Assembly (NCBI RefSeq): GCF_014652355.1
Contig: NZ_BMYQ01000001.1
Span: 556,180-620,179 of the forward strand
From: Gemmobacter lanyuensis
GTDB lineage: Bacteria > Pseudomonadota > Alphaproteobacteria > Rhodobacterales > Rhodobacteraceae
Direction: 5' to 3'
DNA length: 64,000 nucleotides
Shown here: positions 1 through 10,314 of the stretch, in pieces
How the letters are laid out: each line of letters begins with the position of its first letter
Numbering within the stretch: the stretch's first letter is position 1
Notes under the pieces: model-generated
The model's database searches: none
Seen by the model: only the letters and a program-made list of their open reading frames with translations
Told to the model about the DNA's origin: nothing
Program-made: the position numbers and the translations under genes

Positions 1-898
1 CGCGGAACGACAGGGTCGGGCCCAGCTCATCCCCCTCGCCCGAATGGTTGTAGACGACATCGAGGATCACCTCGATCCCGGCGGCATGGAAGCGGCGCAC
101 CATGGTCTGAAATTCCCAGACCTCGCCCTTGGTCATATAGCGCGGCTCGGGCGCGAAGAAGCCCAGCGTCTGATAGCCCCAGTAATTGCGCAGCCCCTTG
201 GCCACCAGAAAGCGGTCATCCAGAAAGGCATGCACGGGCAAAAGCTCGATCGTGGTGATGCCAAGCTTCACCAGATGCTCCAGCACCGCATCCGAGGCAA
301 GGCCCAGGAAACTGCCCCGCAGCCCCTTGTCCACCCCCGGGTGCAGCGCGGTCAGGCCCTTCACATGGGCCTCATAGATCACCGTCTCATGCAGGGGGAC
401 GCGGGGCGGACGGTCACCGCCCCAGTTGAAGGACGGGTCCACCACCACCGATTTCGGCACGGCAAAGGCGCTGTCGCGCGCATCAAAGGACAGGTCCGCC
501 CGCGACGATCCCACGCGATAGCCCATCATCGCATCCGACCAGCGCAGCCGCCCCGAAAGCTGCCGGGCATAGGGGTCGATCAGCAGCTTGTTGGGGTTGA
601 AGCGATGCCCGCCTTCCGGCGCATAGGGCCCATGCACGCGGTAGCCATAAAGCGACCCGGGCGTGAGGCCGCCCACATGCACATGCCAGACATCGCCATC
701 CCGTTCGCGCAGCGGGATGCGACACAGCTCCTTGCGGCCATCGGCGGAAAAGAGGCACAGCTCCACCCGCTCGGCATGGGCGGAAAAGACGGCGAAATTC
801 ACCCCCTCGCCGTCAAAGCTCGCCCCCATCGGCCAGGGCCGCCCCGCGGAAACCGCATGGCCCGCCAGTCGGCCGGGCAAGGCGCCCTGCGCGTTCAT
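1..898 (-). CDS. glgX: Glycogen debranching enzyme GlgX, N-terminal part (cut by window edge)
   Basis: Cytoplasmic isoamylase-type enzyme that hydrolyses alpha-1,6 branches of phosphorylase-trimmed glycogen. Reading leftwards from ATG at 898, about 299 codons stay open to the window edge. The protein begins MNAQGALPGRLAGHAV; the early GVNFAVFSAHAERVELCLF segment is the family's N-terminal CBM48-like domain, and HGPYAPEGGHRFNPNKLLID is typical of GlgX. The last visible residues, VVYNHSGEGDELGPTLSFR, are amylase conserved region I. The family is about 690-720 residues, so over half lies outside the window. The ATG overlaps the glgA stop as ATGA, indicating translational coupling at the end of the glg operon. 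Confidence 0.93.
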   Translation of the reverse strand, partial: MNAQGALPGRLAGHAVSAGRPWPMGASFDGEGVNFAVFSAHAERVELCLFSADGRKELCRIPLRERDGDVWHVHVGGLTPGSLYGYRVHGPYAPEGGHRFNPNKLLIDPYARQLSGRLRWSDAMMGYRVGSSRADLSFDARDSAFAVPKSVVVDPSFNWGGDRPPRVPLHETVIYEAHVKGLTALHPGVDKGLRGSFLGLASDAVLEHLVKLGITTIELLPVHAFLDDRFLVAKGLRNYWGYQTLGFFAPEPRYMTKGEVWEFQTMVRRFHAAGIEVILDVVYNHSGEGDELGPTLSFR

Positions 899-2328
899 GC
901 CGGAAGCAGGCTGTCGTAAAGCCGCGCATAGGCCGCGGCCGAAGCCCCCCATCCCACCGGCTGCGCCATGGCGCGCTTTTGCAGCTGGGTCCAGACGGTG
1001 CGGTCGGAATGCAGCTGCACCAGACGGCGCAGCGCCTCGGCAAAGGCGATGGCATCGGTCGGATGGAAGGTCACGCCGGTGGCAACCCCCGCCGCCAGCG
1101 CCGCCGGATTGGCGGTGATGACCGTATCGGCCAGCCCCCCGACCGCCGCCACCACCGGAATGGTGCCATAGCGCAACCCATACATCTGCGTCAGCCCGCA
1201 AGGTTCAAAGCGCGAGGGCACCAGAACCGCATCCCCCCCGGCGAAAATCCGGTGGCTCAATGCCTCGTCATAGCCGATGCGGACGGCGACCCGGCCAGGG
1301 TAACGCTCCACCAGCCGCAGCATCTCGGCCTCCAGCGCCTTGTCCCCGGACCCAAGCAGCACCAGCCCGCCCCCGGCAGCGATGAAATCGGGCAGCACCT
1401 GCGGCAGCAGATCCATCCCCTTCTGATCCGTCAGACGGCTGACCACCACGGCCAGCGGCCCCGGCACCTCAAGGCCGAATTCGGCACAAAGCGCGGCGCG
1501 ATTGGCGGCCTTGCCCTTCATCTTGCGCGGCCCAAAGGGCAAGGGCTCGGCCTCGGGTGCCCAGACCCCCTCATCCACCCCGTTCAGAATCCCCACCACG
1601 TCGGCAGCCCGCGCCGCGATCAGCCCCTGCAACCCCATGCCGAATTCCGGCCGCATCAGCTCGGCCGCGTAGCTGGGCGAAACAGTGGTGATCCGGTCAG
1701 CCGTAACCATCGCAGCCTTCAGGCTCGACAAACCGCCGTAATACTCCAGCGCGGCGGGGTGAAACTCATGCGCGGGCAGGCGCAGCGCCTCCACCATCGT
1801 GGCCTCGGCCCAACCCTGAAAGGCGATATTGTGGATGGTGATCACCGTCCCCACGTCGCGCGGCCCGCCAAAGGCCAGATAGGCCGGGGCAAAACCGGCC
1901 TGCCAATCATGGGCATGCAGGATCTGCGGCCGCCAGCCATCGCCCAAGCCATGCCGGGCGATCTTGGCCGCCACCCAGGACAGCGCCGCAAAGCGCTGCG
2001 GATTGTCCGGCCAATCGCCGCCCGCGGTATTGTAGGGCCCGCCCTCGCGATCAAACAGATGCGGCGCATCGAGCAAGAGCATCGACACCCCCTCCACCTC
2101 ACCTGCGCAAACCCGCCCCGGCCCGCCGAACAGATCCTCCTCGACAAAGACCACCGGCCACTCCGCCAGCCGCGGGCGAAGCGCGCGATAGGCGGGCATC
2201 AGCACCCGCATCTCCCAGCCCTGCCCGGCCAAGGCCCCCGGAAGCGCGCCCACGACATCCGCCAGCCCCCCGGTCTTCAGCAGCGGCACACATTCCGATG
2301 CCACCGAAAGCACCCGCTTCATGCCCAT
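895..2328 (-). CDS. glgA: Glycogen synthase GlgA (ADP-glucose type, GT5)
   Basis: Transfers glucose from ADP-glucose to the growing alpha-1,4-glucan. The N-terminus carries the ADP-glucose-binding motif KTGGLADVVGALP, followed by HAHDWQAG and TIHNIAFQG. The C-terminal half has the GT-B signature PSRFEPCGLTQMYGLRYG. Length from the chosen start is 477 residues, normal for the family. A longer frame opens at 2361, but its first codons lie inside an interspersed repeat. I chose ATG 2328 because AAGGGG lies about 8 nt upstream; ATG 2322 (MKRVLS) is a close alternative. It follows glgC on the same strand and its stop overlaps the glgX start. Confidence 0.95.
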   Translation of the reverse strand: MGMKRVLSVASECVPLLKTGGLADVVGALPGALAGQGWEMRVLMPAYRALRPRLAEWPVVFVEEDLFGGPGRVCAGEVEGVSMLLLDAPHLFDREGGPYNTAGGDWPDNPQRFAALSWVAAKIARHGLGDGWRPQILHAHDWQAGFAPAYLAFGGPRDVGTVITIHNIAFQGWAEATMVEALRLPAHEFHPAALEYYGGLSSLKAAMVTADRITTVSPSYAAELMRPEFGMGLQGLIAARAADVVGILNGVDEGVWAPEAEPLPFGPRKMKGKAANRAALCAEFGLEVPGPLAVVVSRLTDQKGMDLLPQVLPDFIAAGGGLVLLGSGDKALEAEMLRLVERYPGRVAVRIGYDEALSHRIFAGGDAVLVPSRFEPCGLTQMYGLRYGTIPVVAAVGGLADTVITANPAALAAGVATGVTFHPTDAIAFAEALRRLVQLHSDRTVWTQLQKRAMAQPVGWGASAAAYARLYDSLLPA

Positions 2329-2345
2329 GTCCCGCCCCTTTTCCA

Positions 2346-2394
2346 TTTCATCTTGGCCCAAATATCCTGGGGGTCCGGGGGCAAAGCCCCCGGC
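2346..2394 (+). repeat. Interspersed repeat copy 1 with GC-rich hairpin
   Basis: Contains TTTCATCTTGG, then AATATCC, then a GC-rich hairpin (arms CCGGGGGC at 2375-2382 and GCCCCCGG at 2386-2393, loop AAA). The same arrangement occurs three more times in the window. This copy fills the glgC-glgA gap, so the hairpin follows the glgC stop and may stabilise or trim the polycistronic mRNA. Confidence 0.8.
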
Positions 2395-2400
2395 CTTCGC

Positions 2401-3672
2401 TTACAGTTTCGCCCGCGACCAGGCGTCGATCATGTCCTGCGTGATCAGCACGATGCCATTGTCGGTGCGGCGGAACCACTTGGCATCTTCCTCCGGGTCC
2501 TGCCCCACGACAAGCCCTTCGGGCACGATGACACCGCTGTCGATCACGCAGTTCCGCAGCTCGACCTTGCGGTTCACGATCACGCGGGGCAGCGCCACCA
2601 CATGCTCGAGGCTCGAAAAACTATGCGTCCGGCAGCCGGTAAAAAGGAGCGAATTCCTCACCTCCGACCCCGACACGATGCAATCGCCCGAAATCAGCGA
2701 CGACACTGCCGACCCGCGCCGCCCATCCTCATCATGGATGAACTTGGCGGGCGGCACGATTTCCGAATAGGTCCAGATCGGCCAGCTGTTGTCATAGATA
2801 TCAAGCTTCGGCACGAAATCCGTGAGGTCGATATTGGCCTGCCAGAAGGCGTCGATCGTCCCCACATCGCGCCAATAGGGCTCATCCTCCAGCCCGCTTG
2901 TCACGCAGCTTTCGGCAAAGCGATGCGCCATCGCCTTTCCGTTCTTCACGATCTGCGGGATGATGTCATTGCCGAAATCATGGCTGGAATTCGGGTCCTC
3001 GCTGTCGCGGATCAGCAGATCGCGCAGGAAATCCCAGTTGAAGACATAGATCCCCATCGAGGCGAGCGAATGGGCCGGATCACCCGGAATGGTCGGCGGG
3101 TTCTTCGGCTTTTCCAGAAAATCGGTGATGCGCCCGGCGCCATCGACATGCATCACGCCAAAGGCCGTGGCCTCTTCCTTGGGCACGGTCAGGCAGCCGA
3201 TGGTCACATCTGCCCCGGTGGCGACATGCTGGATCAGCATGACCTCGTAATCCATCTTGTAGATGTGATCCCCCGCCAGGATGATCACATATTTGATGCC
3301 ATAGCTGTCGACGATGTCGATGTTCTGCGTCACCGCATCGGCGGTGCCGAGATACCACTTGCTTTCATCCACGCGCTGCGAGGCGGGCAGAATATCGAGA
3401 TATTCGTTCCGCTCGGCCCGAAAGAAGTTCCAGCCGCGCTGCATGTGGCGGATCAGGCTGTGGGCCTTGTATTGCGTCGCAATCGCCATCTTCCGCACGC
3501 CGGAATTGAGCGCATTGGACAGCGCGAAATCAATGATGCGGGTCTTGCCGCCGAAATAGACGGCAGGTTTCGCGCGGCGGTCGGTCAGCTCTTTCAGCCG
3601 CGATCCACGCCCCCCCGCCAGCACAAAGGCCATGGCCTGTGATGACAGCCTCTGATTGGGTCTTGCTTTCAT
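2401..3672 (-). CDS. glgC: Glucose-1-phosphate adenylyltransferase GlgC
   Basis: Makes ADP-glucose from glucose-1-phosphate and ATP, the committed and allosterically controlled step of glycogen synthesis. From ATG 3672 ([20 protein letters not shown]) the product is 423 residues, the usual size. Visible motifs are the nucleotidyltransferase loop [41 protein letters not shown] and the sugar-binding FLEKPK. The C-terminal third is a left-handed beta-helix with hexapeptide-like turns ([20 protein letters not shown]). GGGAGG about 7 nt upstream fixes the start; a longer frame to 3867 only runs antisense into glgB. It lies 37 bp after glgB. Confidence 0.97.
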   Translation of the reverse strand: MKARPNQRLSSQAMAFVLAGGRGSRLKELTDRRAKPAVYFGGKTRIIDFALSNALNSGVRKMAIATQYKAHSLIRHMQRGWNFFRAERNEYLDILPASQRVDESKWYLGTADAVTQNIDIVDSYGIKYVIILAGDHIYKMDYEVMLIQHVATGADVTIGCLTVPKEEATAFGVMHVDGAGRITDFLEKPKNPPTIPGDPAHSLASMGIYVFNWDFLRDLLIRDSEDPNSSHDFGNDIIPQIVKNGKAMAHRFAESCVTSGLEDEPYWRDVGTIDAFWQANIDLTDFVPKLDIYDNSWPIWTYSEIVPPAKFIHDEDGRRGSAVSSLISGDCIVSGSEVRNSLLFTGCRTHSFSSLEHVVALPRVIVNRKVELRNCVIDSGVIVPEGLVVGQDPEEDAKWFRRTDNGIVLITQDMIDAWSRAKL

Positions 3673-3709
3673 GTCGGTCCTCCCATCGGCGCCGTGTCGC
3701 GCCTTATGT

Positions 3710-5905
3710 CTATGCCTTGTGCCGCAGGAACACCGCCGCCAGGGGCGGCACGGTGATGACGGCCGAAAAGTCCTGTCCCTGGGCCGGCTGCGGCATGGCC
3801 ACCACCCCGCCCAGATTGCCGCGATTGCCGCCGCCATAAATGGCCGCGTCGGTATTGAGTACCTCATCCCACTGGCCCGCGCGGGGCAGGCCGATCCGCA
3901 GCTGACGCTCGACCGGGGTCATGTTGACGGCAATCGCCACCTCGGGGTCCGCGGCCCCGCCGCGCCGCAGCCAGGCATAGGTCGAACCTTCGGCATCATT
4001 GCTGTCGAGCCACTGGAACCCCTCGGGGCGGGTGTCGTTCACATGCAGCGCGGGCGTGCCACGATAGAGCGTGTTCAGATCGCGGATCAGGCGCTGCATC
4101 CCGGCATGTTGCGGATGGTCAAGCAGGTGCCAATCCAGGCTTTGCTGATAGTTCCATTCCCGGCCCTGCGCGAATTCGCAGCCCATGAACAGCAGCTTCT
4201 TGCCCGGATGCCCCCACATGAATCCGTAATAGGCGCGCAGATGGGCGAATTTCTCCTCGCCCTGCCCCGGCATCTTGGTCAGCATGCTGCCCTTGCCATG
4301 CACGACCTCGTCATGGCTGATCGGCAGGATGTAGTTTTCCGACCAGGCGTAATGCAGGCCGAAGGTCATCTGGTGATGGTGGTATTTGCGGTAGATCGGA
4401 TCGCGCTCCATGTAGGACAGCGTGTCGTTCATCCACCCCATGTTCCACTTGAACCCAAAGCCGAGGCCACCCCAGTTCACCGGCCGCGACACGCCGGGAA
4501 AAGCGGTGCTTTCCTCGGCCACGGTCAGGATGCCGGGGCATTCGCCATAGACGGTTTCATTCATGCGCCGCATCATGGCGATGGCTTCGTAATTCTCGCG
4601 CCCGCCATCGCGGTTGGGCACCCATTCGCCATCCTTGCGCGAATAATCACGATAGAGCATCGATGCCACGGCATCGACGCGCAGCCCGTCAACGTGGAAT
4701 TCCTCAAGCCAATACAAGGCGTTGGACACAAGGAAATTCTGCACCTCGGTCCGGCCATAGTTGTAGATCAACGTGTTCCAATCCTGATGGAACCCCTCGC
4801 GCGGGTCGGCATGTTCATAAAGCGCCGTGCCATCGAACCGGCCAAGCCCATGCGGATCGGTGGGGAAATGCCCCGGCACCCAGTCAAGGATCAGGCCCAG
4901 CCCCCGGCGGTGCGCGGCATCGACCAGGGCGCGAAATTCGGCTGGCGTGCCGTGGCGCACGGTCGGCGCGAACAGGCCCACTGGCTGATAGCCCCACGAC
5001 CCGTCAAAGGGAAATTCTGACACCGGCAGCAGTTCGAGATGGGTAAAGCCCATATCGGCGGCATAGGTGACAAGCTGGTCGGCCAGTTCCTCATAGCTCA
5101 GCATCCGGTCGCCCGGCGCACGCCGCCAGGACCCCAGATGCACTTCATAGACCGAGATCGGCGCATCAATCCGGTGCCGATCGGCGCGGCTGGCCATCCA
5201 GTCGGCGTCCTGCCAGTTTGCCCCCTCGATCGAGCGGACGACCGAGGCATTCTTGGGCGCATGTTCGCTGCCAAAGCCCACCGGATCGGCCTTCAGCGGC
5301 TGGATCGCGCCGCCCGGCCCGCGGATTTCGTATTTATAGACCGTGCCTTCGCCCAGGCCGGGAATGAAGATTTCCCAGACCCCCGTGGCGCCGCGGCGGC
5401 GCATCGGGTGGCGGCGACCGTCCCAGATGTTGAAATCACCCACCACCGAGACGCGTTCGGCATTGGGTGCCCAAACGGCGAAATGCGTGCCCGACACGCC
5501 CTCGCGCGTCTGGAGATGCGCGCCCAGCACCTGCCAGAGCCGTTTGTGCGTGCCTTCGCCCAGCAGATATTCGTCCATCTCGCCCAAAACAGGGCCAAAG
5601 CGGTAGGGATCATCCCATTCCCATTCCGCGCCATGGCCGGTGGCGCGCAGCCGATAAGGCCCGGCCGCGGGCAGAAGACCCGCAAAAATCCCGTCCCCCT
5701 GCGCCGTCAGTTCAATCGGATCGGGCAACAGTGCCCAGACCCGCTCGGCCCCCGGCTGGAACACCCGCAAGACCGGCCCGGCCGGGCCATCATGCAGGCC
5801 CAGAAAGCCGAAGGGATCGCCATGGCGGCCCTGCAGCAAGGCTTCAGCGGCGGCGCGGTCCACCAGCGCCACTGCCCCATTTTTCGCCTCGTCCGATTTC
5901 GCCAT
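3710..5905 (-). CDS. glgB: 1,4-alpha-glucan branching enzyme GlgB
   Basis: Introduces alpha-1,6 branches into glycogen (GH13). The product is 731 residues. An N-terminal CBM48 precedes the amylase barrel, with region [11 protein letters not shown], region [14 protein letters not shown] (nucleophile Asp), the acid/base Glu in [10 protein letters not shown], and [12 protein letters not shown]. Start ATG 5905 ([10 protein letters not shown]) has a strong purine-rich GGGGGGG ribosome-binding site; the extension to 5947 is unlikely. It lies between glgP (44 bp upstream) and glgC (37 bp downstream), all on the minus strand and presumably one transcript. Confidence 0.97.
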   Translation of the reverse strand: MAKSDEAKNGAVALVDRAAAEALLQGRHGDPFGFLGLHDGPAGPVLRVFQPGAERVWALLPDPIELTAQGDGIFAGLLPAAGPYRLRATGHGAEWEWDDPYRFGPVLGEMDEYLLGEGTHKRLWQVLGAHLQTREGVSGTHFAVWAPNAERVSVVGDFNIWDGRRHPMRRRGATGVWEIFIPGLGEGTVYKYEIRGPGGAIQPLKADPVGFGSEHAPKNASVVRSIEGANWQDADWMASRADRHRIDAPISVYEVHLGSWRRAPGDRMLSYEELADQLVTYAADMGFTHLELLPVSEFPFDGSWGYQPVGLFAPTVRHGTPAEFRALVDAAHRRGLGLILDWVPGHFPTDPHGLGRFDGTALYEHADPREGFHQDWNTLIYNYGRTEVQNFLVSNALYWLEEFHVDGLRVDAVASMLYRDYSRKDGEWVPNRDGGRENYEAIAMMRRMNETVYGECPGILTVAEESTAFPGVSRPVNWGGLGFGFKWNMGWMNDTLSYMERDPIYRKYHHHQMTFGLHYAWSENYILPISHDEVVHGKGSMLTKMPGQGEEKFAHLRAYYGFMWGHPGKKLLFMGCEFAQGREWNYQQSLDWHLLDHPQHAGMQRLIRDLNTLYRGTPALHVNDTRPEGFQWLDSNDAEGSTYAWLRRGGAADPEVAIAVNMTPVERQLRIGLPRAGQWDEVLNTDAAIYGGGNRGNLGGVVAMPQPAQGQDFSAVITVPPLAAVFLRHKA

Positions 5906-5949
5906 AGTCCCCCCCTTTGCGACCTCGGAACCCCGCCTCTCTGGCACCT

Positions 5950-8385
5950 TTACAGCGCCGAGGTGACGTTCCAGATGTCTTTCATGTAGCCACGGATGGT
6001 CCGGTCGGACGAGAAGAAGCCCGACCTCGCGGTATTGAGCGCGGCCATCTTCAGCCAGCGAGCCTGATCGGCATAGGCGCGATCCACCTCGGCCTGCGCG
6101 GTGCGATAAGCCTCGAAATCCGACGCGACCAGGAAATAGTCATGGTGCCAGACGCGGTGGACCAGTTGGTGATAGCGTCCCGGGTCCTCGGGGCTGAAGC
6201 GGCCCTCGGCGATCATCTGCAGCACATCCTGCAGCGACTGGCTGGCCAGGATCGCATCGCGGGCATGATCGGGGTTGGCGCGGCGCGGCCCCACCTCTTC
6301 GGCGGTCAGACCGAAGAGGAAGAAGTTCTCGGCCCCGACTTCTTGCAGGATTTCCACATTGGCGCCGTCCAGCGTGCCGATGGTGGGGGCGCCGTTCATC
6401 ATGAATTTCATGTTGCCGGTGCCCGAGGCCTCTTTCCCTGCGGTCGAGATCTGTTCCGACAGATCGGCCGCCGGGATCAGACGTTCGGCAAGGCTGACAT
6501 TGTAGTTTTCCGGATAGACCACTTTCAGCCGGTCGCCGACGACGGGGTCATTGTTCACCACCTGCGCGACATCGTTGATCAGATGGATGATCTCTTTCGC
6601 CACCGCATAGCCGGGCGCGGCCTTGCCCCCAAAGATCTTGACGCGCGGCACCCATGTTGCACCGGGGTTCTGGCGGATATCATGGTAGCGGGCGATGGTG
6701 TCGAGGATGTTCAGCAGCTGGCGCTTGTATTCATGCACCCGCTTGACCTGCACGTCGAACAGCGCATCGGCGGAAACGCTGACGCCACAGTGATCCTTGA
6801 TCCAGCCCGCCAGAGCGACCTTGTTCTGCCGCTTGGCCGCCCCGAAGGCCTTGAGGAACCCCTTGTCGCCGACATGCGGCTCAAGCCCGCGCAGGCGGTC
6901 AAGGTCGGATTCCCAGCCGTCACCCAGCGTTTCGGTGATCAGCCCGGCAAGCGGACGGTTGCACATCTTCAGCCAGCGGCGCGGCGTCACGCCGTTCGTC
7001 TGATTCACGATGCGCGGATGCAGCGCCTCAAGTTCCGAAAACAGGTTCTTTTTCACCAGATCGGAATGCAGCGCGGAAACCCCGTTCACCTTGTGCGACA
7101 TGATCACGGCCAGCTCGCCCATCCGCACTTCATGGTGCTTGACGATCCCCACCCAATGCGGGCGCGAGGGATAGGTTTCGCGGTGCCAACCGTCGATCCG
7201 TTCGACGATCTGCATATGGCGCGGCAAGATATTGCCGAAGGTATAGGTCGCCCAGCGTTCCAGCGCCTCGGGCAGAAGCGTGTGGTTGGTATAGCCCAGA
7301 CAGGCGCGCGCCGTCTCCATCGCGTCCGAAAACTCCATCCCGTGGTCATCGACCAGCAGGCGGATCAGCTCTGGCCCGGCAATGGCGGGGTGCGTGTCGT
7401 TCATCTGGATGGCGACATGTTTGGGCAGGTCGCGCAGCGCATGGCCCCCCGCGGTGAAGCGGCGCAGGATGTCTTGCAGCGCGGCCGAGGTCAGGAAGAA
7501 TTCCTGTTTCAACCGCAGCTCTTTGCCCTGATAGGTGGTGTCATCAGGGTAAAGCACGCGGCTGAGCGTGCGGGCCAGCGCTTCAGGTTCGGCCGCGGCG
7601 GCATAGTCACCGCGGTTGAAACGGTCGAGGTCAAAGAGCGTGGTCGATTTCGCCGACCAGAGCCGCAGCGTATTGGCCCATTTCCCCTGCCAGCCGATGA
7701 CCGGGGTATCATAGGCCTCGGCCAGCACGGTTTCGCCGGGTACCCAGACCTCGCGCCCGGCGCGGGTTTCCAGATGGCCCTTGAAACCGATGGTATAGGC
7801 GGCCTCGGGGCGTTCGAATTCCCAAGGGTGGCGCTGGGTGAGCCAGTCTTCCGGCGCCTCGACCTGACGGCCCTGTTCGAACCGCTGACGGAACAGCCCG
7901 TGTTCATAGCGGATGCCATAGCCATAAGCGGGGCAGCCCACCGTCGCCATGCTTTCCATGAAACAGGCCGCAAGCCGCCCCAGCCCGCCATTCCCCAGCG
8001 CGGCATCGGGTTCATCCTCCACAATCGCACGGAAATCCTGCCCCAGATCGCCCATCGCGGCCTCGGCCAAATCGCGCAATCCCAGGTTGATCGTCGCATC
8101 CTCAAGCAGGCGCCCGATCAGGAATTCCATCGACAGATAGTAGACGCGCTTGTGACCCGTTTCCCAGGTCTTGCGGGTCGAGGCGAACCACGGCTCGACG
8201 ATCCGGTCGCGAATCGCGAAAGACAGCGCCATGCGCCAATCATAGCGGCTGGCATGGGGCGCATCCTTGCCCAGAGTATAGGTCAGGTGGCGAAGGATGT
8301 CTGCCTTGAGCTGCGGCGCGGTCAGGTCTGTCACGTCACTTTCCAATCTTGATGGCACCGACCCAGTAAGGCGCTGTCGCCGCAT
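5950..8385 (-). CDS. glgP: Glycogen/starch phosphorylase GlgP
   Basis: PLP-dependent phosphorylase releasing glucose-1-phosphate from glycogen ends. About 811 residues from ATG 8385, the usual size. Motifs include [13 protein letters not shown], the substrate-loop region [12 protein letters not shown], and the PLP lysine in [19 protein letters not shown]. The start is uncertain: GTG 8391 and ATG 8385 have poor ribosome-binding sites, whereas GTG 8334 ([14 protein letters not shown]) follows GGAAAG and begins where homology to the family begins. It is the first gene of the glg operon, downstream of the 8392-8718 control region. Confidence 0.96.
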   Translation of the reverse strand: MRRQRLTGSVPSRLESDVTDLTAPQLKADILRHLTYTLGKDAPHASRYDWRMALSFAIRDRIVEPWFASTRKTWETGHKRVYYLSMEFLIGRLLEDATINLGLRDLAEAAMGDLGQDFRAIVEDEPDAALGNGGLGRLAACFMESMATVGCPAYGYGIRYEHGLFRQRFEQGRQVEAPEDWLTQRHPWEFERPEAAYTIGFKGHLETRAGREVWVPGETVLAEAYDTPVIGWQGKWANTLRLWSAKSTTLFDLDRFNRGDYAAAAEPEALARTLSRVLYPDDTTYQGKELRLKQEFFLTSAALQDILRRFTAGGHALRDLPKHVAIQMNDTHPAIAGPELIRLLVDDHGMEFSDAMETARACLGYTNHTLLPEALERWATYTFGNILPRHMQIVERIDGWHRETYPSRPHWVGIVKHHEVRMGELAVIMSHKVNGVSALHSDLVKKNLFSELEALHPRIVNQTNGVTPRRWLKMCNRPLAGLITETLGDGWESDLDRLRGLEPHVGDKGFLKAFGAAKRQNKVALAGWIKDHCGVSVSADALFDVQVKRVHEYKRQLLNILDTIARYHDIRQNPGATWVPRVKIFGGKAAPGYAVAKEIIHLINDVAQVVNNDPVVGDRLKVVYPENYNVSLAERLIPAADLSEQISTAGKEASGTGNMKFMMNGAPTIGTLDGANVEILQEVGAENFFLFGLTAEEVGPRRANPDHARDAILASQSLQDVLQMIAEGRFSPEDPGRYHQLVHRVWHHDYFLVASDFEAYRTAQAEVDRAYADQARWLKMAALNTARSGFFSSDRTIRGYMKDIWNVTSAL

Positions 8386-8531
8386 CAACACAAGCCCGCA
8401 CCGACCTTGCCGGAAGTTTTTGTCGTTTTTGCAGCAATCAGGACCGGGCCTGCCTTAACCCTTACCGTGTTAGCGCAATCATGCTTAAAACGCACCATAA
8501 ATTTTACAATCAAAAACAAAGACATGTAGAC

Positions 8532-8545
8532 TCAAAGCGCTTTGA
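8532..8545. promoter_or_regulatory. LacI/GalR-type palindromic operator upstream of glgP
   Basis: TCAAAGCGCTTTGA is a perfect 14-bp palindrome with the central CG typical of LacI-family sites. It lies about 150 bp upstream of the glgP start, in the 327-bp non-coding gap between glgP (minus) and nsrR (plus). The rest of that gap holds an adjacent palindrome, an AT-rich stretch at about 8480-8530, and an FNR-like box near nsrR; I see no gene in it. A carbohydrate-responsive repressor of the glg operon is the natural reading, but no such regulator is encoded in the window. Confidence 0.55.
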
Positions 8546-8546
8546 T

Positions 8547-8556
8547 TTGCATGCAA
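8547..8556. promoter_or_regulatory. Second palindrome TTGCATGCAA next to the operator
   Basis: A perfect 10-bp palindrome one base away from the 8532-8545 operator. It could be a second half of a composite operator or a site for another factor. It is short enough to be chance, hence the low confidence. Confidence 0.25.
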
Positions 8557-8648
8557 CGATTCGGCGCAGCCCGAAAGCGACATGCGCCGCCATGGTTGCA
8601 AGCGCCGGTCCCGTGCGCTGGCGGCGCCAAAAGCTGAACCTGCAAAAC

Positions 8649-8662
8649 ATGATCTAGATCAT
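8649..8662. promoter_or_regulatory. FNR/Dnr-like box upstream of nsrR
   Basis: ATGATCTAGATCAT is a perfect palindrome (16 bp when flanking C and G are counted) matching the FNR/CRP-superfamily pattern TTGAT-N4-ATCAA except for the outermost base on each side. It ends 56 bp before the nsrR start, a sensible promoter position. It suggests oxygen- or NO-responsive control of nsrR. Confidence 0.5.
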
Positions 8663-8718
8663 GGTGAAGGCCGGGTCGGGCTGCGACAAAGGCGCCGCGT
8701 TCAACATCGAGTGGCCCC

Positions 8719-9153
8719 ATGAGACTCACCACACGTACCAATCTTGCCATGCGCACGCTGATGTTCTGTGCCGTGAATGCCGGGCGTGTCGTCCGCAAGG
8801 CCGAGGTTGCGGCCGCCTGCAATGCATCGGAAAACCATCTGGCGCAGGTGATCCACCTGCTCGCACAGAAGGGGTTCCTGCGCACGGTGCGGGGCCGTTC
8901 TGGCGGGTTGATGCTGGGCCGCGCCGCCGAGGAGATCCGGGTCGGCGATGTGTTCCGTACCTTCGAAAGCGGCCTGCCTTTCACCGAATGTTTCGCGGGC
9001 GGCGAAAATTCCTGCCCCCTGGTCGCCTGCTGCCGCCTGAAATGCGCGCTGGCCGAGGCGGTCGAGGCCTTCTACCGCTCGCTCGACGGTCATTCCGTGG
9101 CCGATATGGTCGTCGGCAATTGCGAGCTTGAGGGCCTGCTCAAGGTCGCCTGA
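8719..9153 (+). CDS. nsrR: Rrf2-family NO-sensing transcriptional repressor, NsrR-like
   Basis: A 144-residue Rrf2-family regulator. The N-terminal winged helix (MRLTTRTNLAMRTLMFCAV, NASENHLAQVIHLLAQ) and the wing motif VRGRSGGLML are clear. Cysteines at 91, 99 and 104/105, with another at 109, fit the NsrR Fe-S cluster pattern (C-X7-C-X5-C). In NsrR the cluster reacts with nitric oxide and repression of NO-detoxifying genes is lifted. A GAGTGG ribosome-binding site precedes the ATG. No hmp or nor gene lies nearby, so the regulon is elsewhere. IscR and RirA are alternatives; the Cys spacing favours NsrR. Confidence 0.82.
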   Translation: MRLTTRTNLAMRTLMFCAVNAGRVVRKAEVAAACNASENHLAQVIHLLAQKGFLRTVRGRSGGLMLGRAAEEIRVGDVFRTFESGLPFTECFAGGENSCPLVACCRLKCALAEAVEAFYRSLDGHSVADMVVGNCELEGLLKVA

Positions 9154-9165
9154 CCGCCGATTTTC

Positions 9166-9185
9166 GGGGCGCACGGAGGCGCCCC
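9166..9185. terminator. GC-rich hairpin between convergent nsrR and dipeptidase genes
   Basis: Arms GGGGCGC (9166-9172) and GCGCCCC (9179-9185) with a 6-nt loop sit between the two convergent stop codons. There is no downstream T-run on either strand, so it is at best a weak or Rho-assisted terminator. Confidence 0.35.
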
Positions 9186-9193
9186 TCACCCGG

Positions 9194-10252
9194 TCATGCG
9201 CCCCAGGTGCGGCGCAGGGCGCCCATCCAGTTCGACCAGGCCAGCTTTTCGATCAGCGCCGCATCATAGCCATGGGCCTGCAGCGCCGCGATCAGGTTTT
9301 GCAGCCCCGCGACATCCCCGATGCCCTGCGGGATTTCCGCCCCGTCGAAGTCCGAGCCAAAGCCCACGTGATCCTCGCCCAGATGGGTGATCAGATGATC
9401 CAGATGGCGCAGCACCGGCTCCCACCCCATATCGGCTGACCGCTTGCCGTCTTCGCGCAGGAAGACCGTGGCGAAGTTCAGCCCGACCATGCCGCCGCTT
9501 TCGCGGATCATCGCAAGCTGGCGGTCCGTCAGGTTGCGGGTCGAAGGCGTGACGGCATGGGCATTGGAATGGGTGGCAATCAGCGGCGCATCCGACAGGG
9601 CGGCAATGTCGTTGAACCCGGCCTCGTTCATATGGCTCAGATCCACGACGATCTTCAGATCGTTGCAGGCGCGGATCAGGCGCTTGCCCGCATCGGTCAG
9701 CCCCGGCCCGGTATCGGGGGTGCCGGGAAAGCGGAAGGGCACGCCATGACCAAAGATCGTCGGCCGCGACCATACCGGCCCGAGGGAACGCAGCCCCATC
9801 GCATGAAATGCATGAAGCGCGTCTAGATCGGGGTCGATGGCCTCGGCCCCCTCCATATGCATGACACCGGCGATCACGCCTGCGGCGCGGGCGGCCTCGA
9901 TCTCGGCTACGCTGCGGCAGATGCGGAAGGCGCCGTCCGAGGCGCGCTCCATCCACATCAGATGCCCGGCCATGCCCAAGGCGACCGGCTGGGCCACCCC
10001 CAGCGGGATCATCGCGGGCAGTTCCACCTCATAGGGCGGGTTGTCCATCAGCGCGTCATAATCGGGCGCGCCGGGCGCGGGGGGCGACGGGATATAGATC
10101 GCGAACATGCCGCCTGCAAAACCGCCCTGACGCATGCGCGGCAGATCCAGATGCCCGCGCCCCTCGCCCGTCAGCCAGATCTGGTCGCGCTTGCGCGGCT
10201 GCAGCTGCAGGCGCAGCAGAATGTCGTTGTGGCCGTCGAAAACCGGTTGCAT
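9194..10252 (-). CDS. Membrane dipeptidase (peptidase family M19)
   Basis: Zinc-dependent dipeptidase of the renal dipeptidase family, 352 residues from ATG 10252 (MQPVFDGHNDILLRL). Zinc ligands are visible as HNDI near the N-terminus, a central Glu in GVMHMEGAEAI, and His in DLSHMNEAGF and ATHSNAHAV; GFGSDFDG is the C-terminal signature. No signal peptide is evident, so it is probably cytoplasmic despite the family name. GGGGGA precedes the start; the longer open frame to 10717 runs through cueR out of frame and is not real. It lies 62 bp downstream of cueR on the same strand. Confidence 0.9.
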   Translation of the reverse strand: MQPVFDGHNDILLRLQLQPRKRDQIWLTGEGRGHLDLPRMRQGGFAGGMFAIYIPSPPAPGAPDYDALMDNPPYEVELPAMIPLGVAQPVALGMAGHLMWMERASDGAFRICRSVAEIEAARAAGVIAGVMHMEGAEAIDPDLDALHAFHAMGLRSLGPVWSRPTIFGHGVPFRFPGTPDTGPGLTDAGKRLIRACNDLKIVVDLSHMNEAGFNDIAALSDAPLIATHSNAHAVTPSTRNLTDRQLAMIRESGGMVGLNFATVFLREDGKRSADMGWEPVLRHLDHLITHLGEDHVGFGSDFDGAEIPQGIGDVAGLQNLIAALQAHGYDAALIEKLAWSNWMGALRRTWGA

Positions 10253-10314
10253 GTCTGCGTCCCCCGCACGTCTTTGGTGTGACCCTGCCACGCCGCGCGG
10301 GGGAAGGCCAGAGG

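Noticed and set aside
979-3642. Very long plus-strand open frame (887 codons) opposite glgA/glgC
   Set aside because: It is antisense to well-conserved glg genes; long antisense frames are expected at this GC content. Composition (His/Arg/Pro/Gln-rich) is that of a shadow.
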